A DNA stretch of 9,474 bases from an uncultured Anaerolineaceae bacterium. Lineage in GTDB: Bacteria; Chloroflexota; Anaerolineae; Anaerolineales; Anaerolineaceae. Where the stretch lies: the NCBI GenBank assembly GCA_937890875.1, contig CALAEB010000279.1, positions 1-9,474 on the forward strand, written 5' to 3'. Shown piece after piece: positions 5,831 through 9,474 of this stretch; the stretch's first letter is position 1, and every line of letters begins with the position of its first letter. The notes under the pieces are model-generated. The model had not been told where the DNA came from, did no database searches, and saw only the letters and a program-made list of their open reading frames with translations. A program made the position numbers and the translations under genes.

Positions 5831-6896
5831 ATGACCAATGAAGAAAAATGGAACGCGGTTGCGACAAATAACGCGGGCTATGATGGAAAATTTTACTAAG
5901 ATCGGAAGAGCGTCGTGTTACTACGCGGTAAAATCAACCGGGATTTATTGCCGCCCATCCTGTAAGTCGAAACTGCCGGATCCCGCGAATATTCTGTATT
6001 TTGATACCAAAACAGATGCTGAAAATGCCGGTTACCGGCCCTGCAAACGCTGCCGTCCCGATCTGATCGATTATCAGCCTGTTCAGAACCTTGCGCGGCA
6101 GATGAAACAAATCATTGACAGCGAATTTTTGGATAAAGCCCATGTTTTTCAGGAACTGAAAAAGTTAGGCGTAACGCCTAAACGATCCATCGAAATTTTC
6201 AAAGAACAATTTGGCGTGACGCCCGGCGCATATGCGGACAGATTGCGCATGAATGAGGCGCGCTGCCGGCTGTCAGAATCCGATATGCCCATTCTTGAGA
6301 TCGCATATACGCTTGGTTTTGAGAGCATTTCCGCTTTTTACTCATTTTTCGGCCGATATACGGATATGACTCCCGGCGAATTTCGCAGAAATGCCCAAAT
6401 TTCTTCCGGCATGGAAGCAGAAGCAGAAACTTCTTTTGTTTATCCTGCAGCCTTGGGAACAATAACGATTACGGCGGATAGGGATGCGATTACGGGGATA
6501 CGCTTTGGAGAGCCTGTTATGCCCTTCAAATACGGGAGAAATATACTGACCGATATGGCGGCGGAACAGCTTGCGGAATATTTCAGCGGAACAAGAAGCG
6601 CATTTACAGTGCCTTTGCGCCCGGCGGGAAGCTCATTTCAGCAGTCGGTATGGTCCGCCTTGCGGGACATTCCTTACGGAAAAACCAACAGTTATAAACA
6701 GATCGCTGAGCGCATCGGAAGGCCCACTGCCAGCCGTGCGGTGGGTATGGCAAATAACAGGAATCCCATCCTGATTATGATTCCCTGCCATCGGGTAGTC
6801 GGGGCGGATGGCTCGCTGGTGGGCTATGCAGCGGGATTGCCAATAAAACAACGCTTGTTGGCGTTGGAAAGGGAAATTTTCAACCATTCCGCCTGA
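5831..6896 (+). CDS. ada: Ada-type methyltransferase/transcriptional activator; frame broken by an adapter-like insert
   Basis: Bifunctional alkylation-damage repair protein and AraC-type regulator. The true start is ATG 5831, after GGTGG. It reads MTNEEKWNAVATNNAGYDGK, then F-Y, before hitting a stop inside an insert at 5898-5922. Omitting those 25 bases joins it in frame to the rest and gives 346 residues, a normal Ada length. In restored numbering, the N-terminal Ada domain has the four zinc cysteines C32, C36, C63 and C66 ('GIYCRPSC', 'PCKRC'). The N-terminal domain demethylates phosphotriesters through one of these in characterised Ada. The AraC-type HTH domain spans about 75-178 ('ILEIAYTLGFESISAFYSFFGRYTDMTPGEFRR'). 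The C-terminal O6-methylguanine methyltransferase spans about 199-342 with catalytic C311 in 'IPCHRVVGADG'. Without the correction, a caller would start at 5838 and give a false N-terminus containing KIGRASC, the translated adapter. A terminator lies about 100 bases downstream. Confidence 0.93.
5898..5922. other. Probable Illumina adapter insert with a 4-base duplication (artefact)
   Basis: Bases 5899-5918 read AGATCGGAAGAGCGTCGTGT, identical to the first 20 bases of a standard Illumina TruSeq read-through adapter. The host sequence TACT occurs on both sides (5894-5897 and 5919-5922). Removing 25 bases leaves ...TTTTACTACGCGG..., which restores the conserved Ada sequence F-Y-Y-A-V-K-S-T-G. 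25 is not a multiple of three and exactly accounts for the shift between the frame of ATG 5831 and the rest of ada. Confidence 0.95.
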
Positions 6897-6969
6897 ACGG
6901 AACATTGCCTCCCTGTTTTTGCCCGGCGTAACGGATGTTATGGCGCATGACGAGATTCAGACAAGCAGC

Positions 6970-7086
6970 AATTCGAAGTATAAAGAAGGTTTTTTTGTTG
7001 TTCTCCTAAATCTGCTCTTCGCGTGGATTTATGAGAACAATATTTTTTTTTCTTTTTATTCGAAAGGCTTTCCTAAATTTCGAATT
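6970..7086. repeat. Palindromic intergenic repeat, copy B
   Basis: The outer arms AATTCGAA (6970-6977) and TTCGAATT (7079-7086) enclose a hairpin at 6998-7040 and a T-rich stretch. The hairpin arm TTTGTTGTTCT (6994-7004 region), the loop-side TTCGCGT and the right end CTTTCCTAAATTTCGAA correspond to CTTTGTTGTTCT, TTCCGCGT and CTTTCCATATTTCGAA of copy A at 5436-5539. A third TTCGAA (7059-7064) can pair locally with 7078-7085. The two copies lie in the same order on either side of the ada region. Confidence 0.55.
6998..7057 (+). terminator. Intrinsic terminator downstream of ada
   Basis: TTGTTCTC (6998-7005) pairs with GAGAACAA (7033-7040). After one mismatch, TAAATCTGC (7007-7015) pairs with 7023-7031, including two G-T pairs. 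Nine T in a row (7043-7051), then a C and five more T, follow the stem. It stands 101 bases after the ada stop and should end the ada message. Confidence 0.8.
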
Positions 7087-7417
7087 CCTGCAGTACAATT
7101 GCGCTGTGAGAAATTATCATCATATGGTATTATGATTTTTGTCAGCAGTGCAGCTTTTTATGAAATGAGAATCTTCTTTGGCTGTGCTTGCTCCGCTCAA
7201 TGTATGCCCGCAGTCCAAAGTCTGGAAATGTCTTTGTCTTTTGAGATGCTCCGGATTTTTTTCAAAATTTGAATGAATGGATGACTGTCAGCAAGTCAGG
7301 ATGGTGATCCCGTTCCGACCAGAGGAGCGGCTGATTGATCTTTCATTTTTCGCTGATTGATGAGTGAAAGAATAGCCAACAATTTTTCAAATTCGTATGG
7401 ATAGGAGAAACAGGACC
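7056..7417. other. Intergenic region between ada terminator and CC/Se-motif gene
   Basis: About 360 bases without a credible gene. It starts inside repeat copy B and includes a short AT-rich stretch (7107-7140) with TATTAT and TATGAT hexamers that lack a partner at normal spacing. Near its right end is the 10-bp tandem repeat at 7330-7361. A 117-codon frame (6919-7272) crossing it reads through the terminator T-run, is rich in Phe and Ile, and has no ribosome site, so it was rejected. Confidence 0.5.
7330..7361. repeat. Two direct copies of GCTGATTGAT, 22 bp apart
   Basis: GCTGATTGAT occurs at 7330-7339 and again at 7352-7361, offset by 22 bp, about two turns of B-DNA. It lies 57-88 bases before the start at 7418. 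CTTTCA (7340-7345) and TGAAAG (7365-7370) add a small inverted repeat. The arrangement could be a pair of regulator sites, but two copies of a 10-mer can also arise by chance or slippage. Confidence 0.4.
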
Positions 7418-7729
7418 ATGATTGCAATCACACCCGAAGCCAGGACCTGGCTGGACCAAAAGAAACGCGATGTCGTAACCTTGGAACGCCAGGTTGCGAA
7501 ACTCAATGCCTGCTGCGCCACGACGCTTGCCTATATGGATGTGTATTTTCACATTCCGGATTCACCGGCGAATTTTCAAAGTGAGACGGTTGACGGGATC
7601 ACCGTTTATTATCCGAAAACTATTAAACTGCCGGCGGATCGCGATGTGGTGATCGAGCTGCAGTCAACGCTGGGCATCAAAAGCCTGAAGGTGGAAGGGC
7701 TGATGCAGCGGTCTGACACGAATCGGTAG
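7418..7729 (+). CDS. Small CC/Se-motif family protein (Cys-Cys form)
   Basis: A 103-residue cytoplasmic protein that resembles the CC/Se-motif family, whose members carry either two adjacent cysteines or Cys-selenocysteine. Layout: 'ITPEARTWLDQK' (4-15), reminiscent of the HesB/IscA-like opening; C32-C33 after a short strand; then 'ETVDGITVYYPKTIKLP' and the ending 'LGIKSLKVEGL'. These match my recollection of the family; the biochemical role is not known to me, though a thiol redox or metal role is a reasonable guess. Start 7418 is chosen over 7397 because AGGAG (7403-7407) lies ten bases upstream of 7418. No SECIS-like need arises, since the motif is encoded by TGC-TGC. No clear terminator follows. 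The next gene is convergent. Confidence 0.6.
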   Translation: MIAITPEARTWLDQKKRDVVTLERQVAKLNACCATTLAYMDVYFHIPDSPANFQSETVDGITVYYPKTIKLPADRDVVIELQSTLGIKSLKVEGLMQRSDTNR

Positions 7730-7902
7730 AAATTTGGCTGTCAAAAAGGTGTCTGCCCTTTTGTATCCCGGCTGCTATCAGGGATGCGGGTGCTTCAATC
7801 GATTAAGATAACTGCCAGGAGTTTCTTTTAAGAATTGCCGGTGTTCTGCCTTTTTTATGCTGGTGTTCCTTTCATTTATAATCAGTATTTTTTTAATAAT
7901 GA

Positions 7903-7930
7903 AGGAGCGGTACACTGAAATGCCGCTCCT
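7903..7930 (-). terminator. Hairpin downstream of the reverse-strand gene, probable terminator
   Basis: AGGAGCGG (7903-7910) and CCGCTCCT (7923-7930) form a perfect 8-bp GC-rich stem, extended by a G-T and an A-T pair. It lies 21 bases beyond the TAG stop of the reverse-strand gene. Read in that direction it is followed by TTCATTATT, only moderately T-rich, so termination may be partial. In the forward direction no T-run follows. The rest of 7730-7951 shows only a weak ATCCC/GGGAT dyad (7765-7785) and AT-rich sequence. Confidence 0.45.
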
Positions 7931-7951
7931 CTGCAGATAAAATGTTTTGTT

Positions 7952-9474
7952 CTATTTCAGACTATCAGCGATTTCTATCCAGATGGTTCTTGGGTATTTG
8001 TTGAACCCGCTCACGGTATAGCCAATGCCATCTTCAAACCAGCTCAAGCTGGCCCCGCCGTCTCCGCCGTCTTCCAATTCTTTCCAGCCGTCTTCCGTCC
8101 AATAGCCCTGCGAGATCAGCGCTGGTTGGTCATGGACGGTTACGGTGTCAAAGGCTTCCGGGTGGTCCTTGCGAATGGCTTCCAGTGTCTCTCCATTCCC
8201 GCTGACCTGACTGATTTCAAGCATCTGACTGCCGTCGCTGTAATAGAGTGTGACGCTCCGCTGTCCGCCATTCTTATCAACCCGTATATGATCCAGGTTC
8301 ATACCTTCCGGCAGCTTACCAGGGAGCTTAATGCTGAATCCGGATAAGGTTTCGGCTTCGTCAACCGAGGTGAGGAATTCCGGATCAGGCTGATCTTCCG
8401 CGATCCGCCGGACGCCGGTCATGCTTTCGGCCACTTTGACCATTTCCTGTTTAGTCAGTCCTCTCTGTGCGAGGTTTATACCGCCGATCTTACGGGCAAA
8501 GATCATGATCCGGTAAGGTTCCATCTCAAACTGCAATGCCTGATGCTCGAGGATATTGCCGCAGAGCGGAGTCGGATCAATACTGCCGTAAACGTATTCA
8601 CCGTTCCCGTTCAGGCTGCCGCCTACGGCAAGGTTTTCCTTTTCGAGCAGGACTTGATCCGGTCGCAGCCCTTCAGGAACGAGCTCTTTCAGGTCGGGCA
8701 GCGGCGCAGAAACACGCTGGGCGATACTCAATGAAGGAGCGGGGAGGTTTCCCGCATCGCGATTACTGAGCGGAATATCGTCCGGGTGGGTATATTCGAT
8801 GCAGAGGATTTCCTGTTCCGGTACATATCGTGCGGAAGACAGTCGATAGCCTTCCGGCAGCCAGGTTGGCTCCACAGCTTTGAAACCGGCTGTTTGCCCG
8901 ATTTCTGCCAGGTTAACCACAGGTGTGACAGTTGCCTGGATGAGGGGAGCAGGATGACTGTTTTCCGTCAGGCCGGCAGCCAGCGCGATGACACCGGCCT
9001 TGTCCGGACAATTACCCAGAGCATCCGTACCTTCTTCCGCTGAAACGGACAAAAGATAGAACCGCTCCTGTTCTTCCCAGCGCAGAACCTGCATATTTTG
9101 CTGCGGATCCCAACGGGCCGTTTTATCGCCGCCATAAGAGAACCAGCCGCCCTGCAAGTATTCGGCCTCCGCGTTCCCAATTTGGACAGTTTCAACTGCT
9201 GCTTCGCCGGCGATCAGCCAGCCTGTTTCGGCCGCCGGGTCAGTTTTCCCTTGCGAGAGTGTGATAACGCACAGCGGATCGTCGCTGCGGTAGGTGAGAA
9301 CGATTTCGGACGGCCCGCCGGTTGCTCCGATAAAGCTCATTCCCGCTGGAATTTCCACTAACCCTTGAACCGGGAAATCCACCATTGCGCGGATCTCGTC
9401 CAGTGAACAGCGCGCGTTCGGACCCTCCCCGCAGCGGTCATAAAAAGCCGGATGAATCGTGGCGGCCGGCGTGT
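7952..9474 (-). CDS. Protein with three tandem DUF4367-like units, N-terminus outside the window
   Basis: The reverse-strand frame is open from the right edge to the TAG at 7952-7954. The Met at 9385 has no ribosome site and 29 in-frame codons precede it, so the gene starts beyond 9474 and 506 codons are seen. Numbering from that Met, three units of about 140-165 residues repeat one layout. Each opens with a hydrophobic strand and a Pro-x-Gly turn: FPVQGLVEIPAGMSF (4-18), FKAVEPTWLPEGYRL (168-182), FSIKLPGKLPEGMNL (350-364). Each continues with a strand-rich part and ends in a short helix: 'AGVIALAAGL', 'EMVKVAESMTG', 'TIWIEIADSLK'. Units 1 and 3 also share an 'A.Y/L..QG.W' block and a 'L.W....  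Y.L' strand. This resembles DUF4367, found in secreted or anti-sigma-linked proteins. No catalytic motif is seen and the function is unknown. A signal peptide or anchor would lie in the missing part. Confidence 0.7.
   Translation of the reverse strand, partial: TPAATIHPAFYDRCGEGPNARCSLDEIRAMVDFPVQGLVEIPAGMSFIGATGGPSEIVLTYRSDDPLCVITLSQGKTDPAAETGWLIAGEAAVETVQIGNAEAEYLQGGWFSYGGDKTARWDPQQNMQVLRWEEQERFYLLSVSAEEGTDALGNCPDKAGVIALAAGLTENSHPAPLIQATVTPVVNLAEIGQTAGFKAVEPTWLPEGYRLSSARYVPEQEILCIEYTHPDDIPLSNRDAGNLPAPSLSIAQRVSAPLPDLKELVPEGLRPDQVLLEKENLAVGGSLNGNGEYVYGSIDPTPLCGNILEHQALQFEMEPYRIMIFARKIGGINLAQRGLTKQEMVKVAESMTGVRRIAEDQPDPEFLTSVDEAETLSGFSIKLPGKLPEGMNLDHIRVDKNGGQRSVTLYYSDGSQMLEISQVSGNGETLEAIRKDHPEAFDTVTVHDQPALISQGYWTEDGWKELEDGGDGGASLSWFEDGIGYTVSGFNKYPRTIWIEIADSLK

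Noticed and set aside
5838..5918. N-terminal 27 residues of ada as called from ATG 5838
   Set aside because: They come from the wrong frame plus translated adapter (KIGRASC). The family N-terminus is encoded from ATG 5831.
6919..7272. 117-codon forward frame after ada
   Set aside because: It runs through the terminator hairpin and T-run, has low-complexity Phe/Ile-rich sequence and no ribosome site.
9385..9387. Met at 9385 as the true start of the DUF4367-like protein
   Set aside because: No ribosome site, and the frame stays open to the window edge with plausible protein sequence.
1..9474. CRISPR arrays, tRNA or rRNA genes, transposases, toxin-antitoxin or phage genes
   Set aside because: None seen on either strand: no regularly spaced repeats, no cloverleaf-like sequence and no matching protein motifs.

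Overview
The window is bacterial chromosomal DNA of medium GC with compact, mostly forward-strand genes and good Shine-Dalgarno sites. Nothing in it is phage-like, plasmid-like or insertion-sequence-like. The source cannot be named from the sequence. The non-lipoprotein signal peptide on the binding protein, a large three-unit DUF4367-like protein and a CC/Se-motif small protein would fit an anaerobic Chloroflexota or Firmicutes-like lineage. That is inference only.

Layout. Positions 1-591 hold the C-terminal part of a sugar/polyol-type ABC solute-binding protein, followed by a 129-bp nested palindrome (600-728). A divergent glycerophosphodiester phosphodiesterase-like gene follows (785-1471). 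A 336-base gap then ends in a strong hairpin (1735-1778). Next comes a phosphonate/phosphite-type ABC importer: binding protein (1808-2848), intrinsic terminator (2893-2923), then a tight ATPase-permease-permease block (3035-5428). A 400-base gap with a palindromic repeat leads to an ada-type alkylation repair gene (5831-6896). A related palindromic repeat containing a terminator follows it (6970-7086). A small CC/Se-motif protein (7418-7729) comes next. On the reverse strand is the 3' part of a gene for three tandem DUF4367-like units (7952-9474), which runs off the right edge.

How the genes work together. A GDPD frees glycerol phosphate from phosphodiesters, and a PhnD/C/E/E importer takes up phosphonate, phosphite or a similar oxyanion, so 785-5428 looks like a phosphorus-scavenging stretch. 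No C-P lyase, phosphonatase or phosphite dehydrogenase is present, so the real substrate is open. The terminator after the binding-protein gene should give more binding protein than transporter core.

The most important observation is technical. The start of ada contains an exact 20-base match to an Illumina adapter (5899-5918). Removing 25 bases (5898-5922) restores one uninterrupted Ada reading frame with a proper start and ribosome site, so the apparent N-terminal frameshift is almost certainly a sequencing or assembly artefact. The main biological candidates are the two related palindromic repeats flanking the ada region, the hairpin with a possible competing partner before the binding-protein gene, and the nested palindrome at 600-728. 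I found no convincing evidence of a wholly new multi-gene system.
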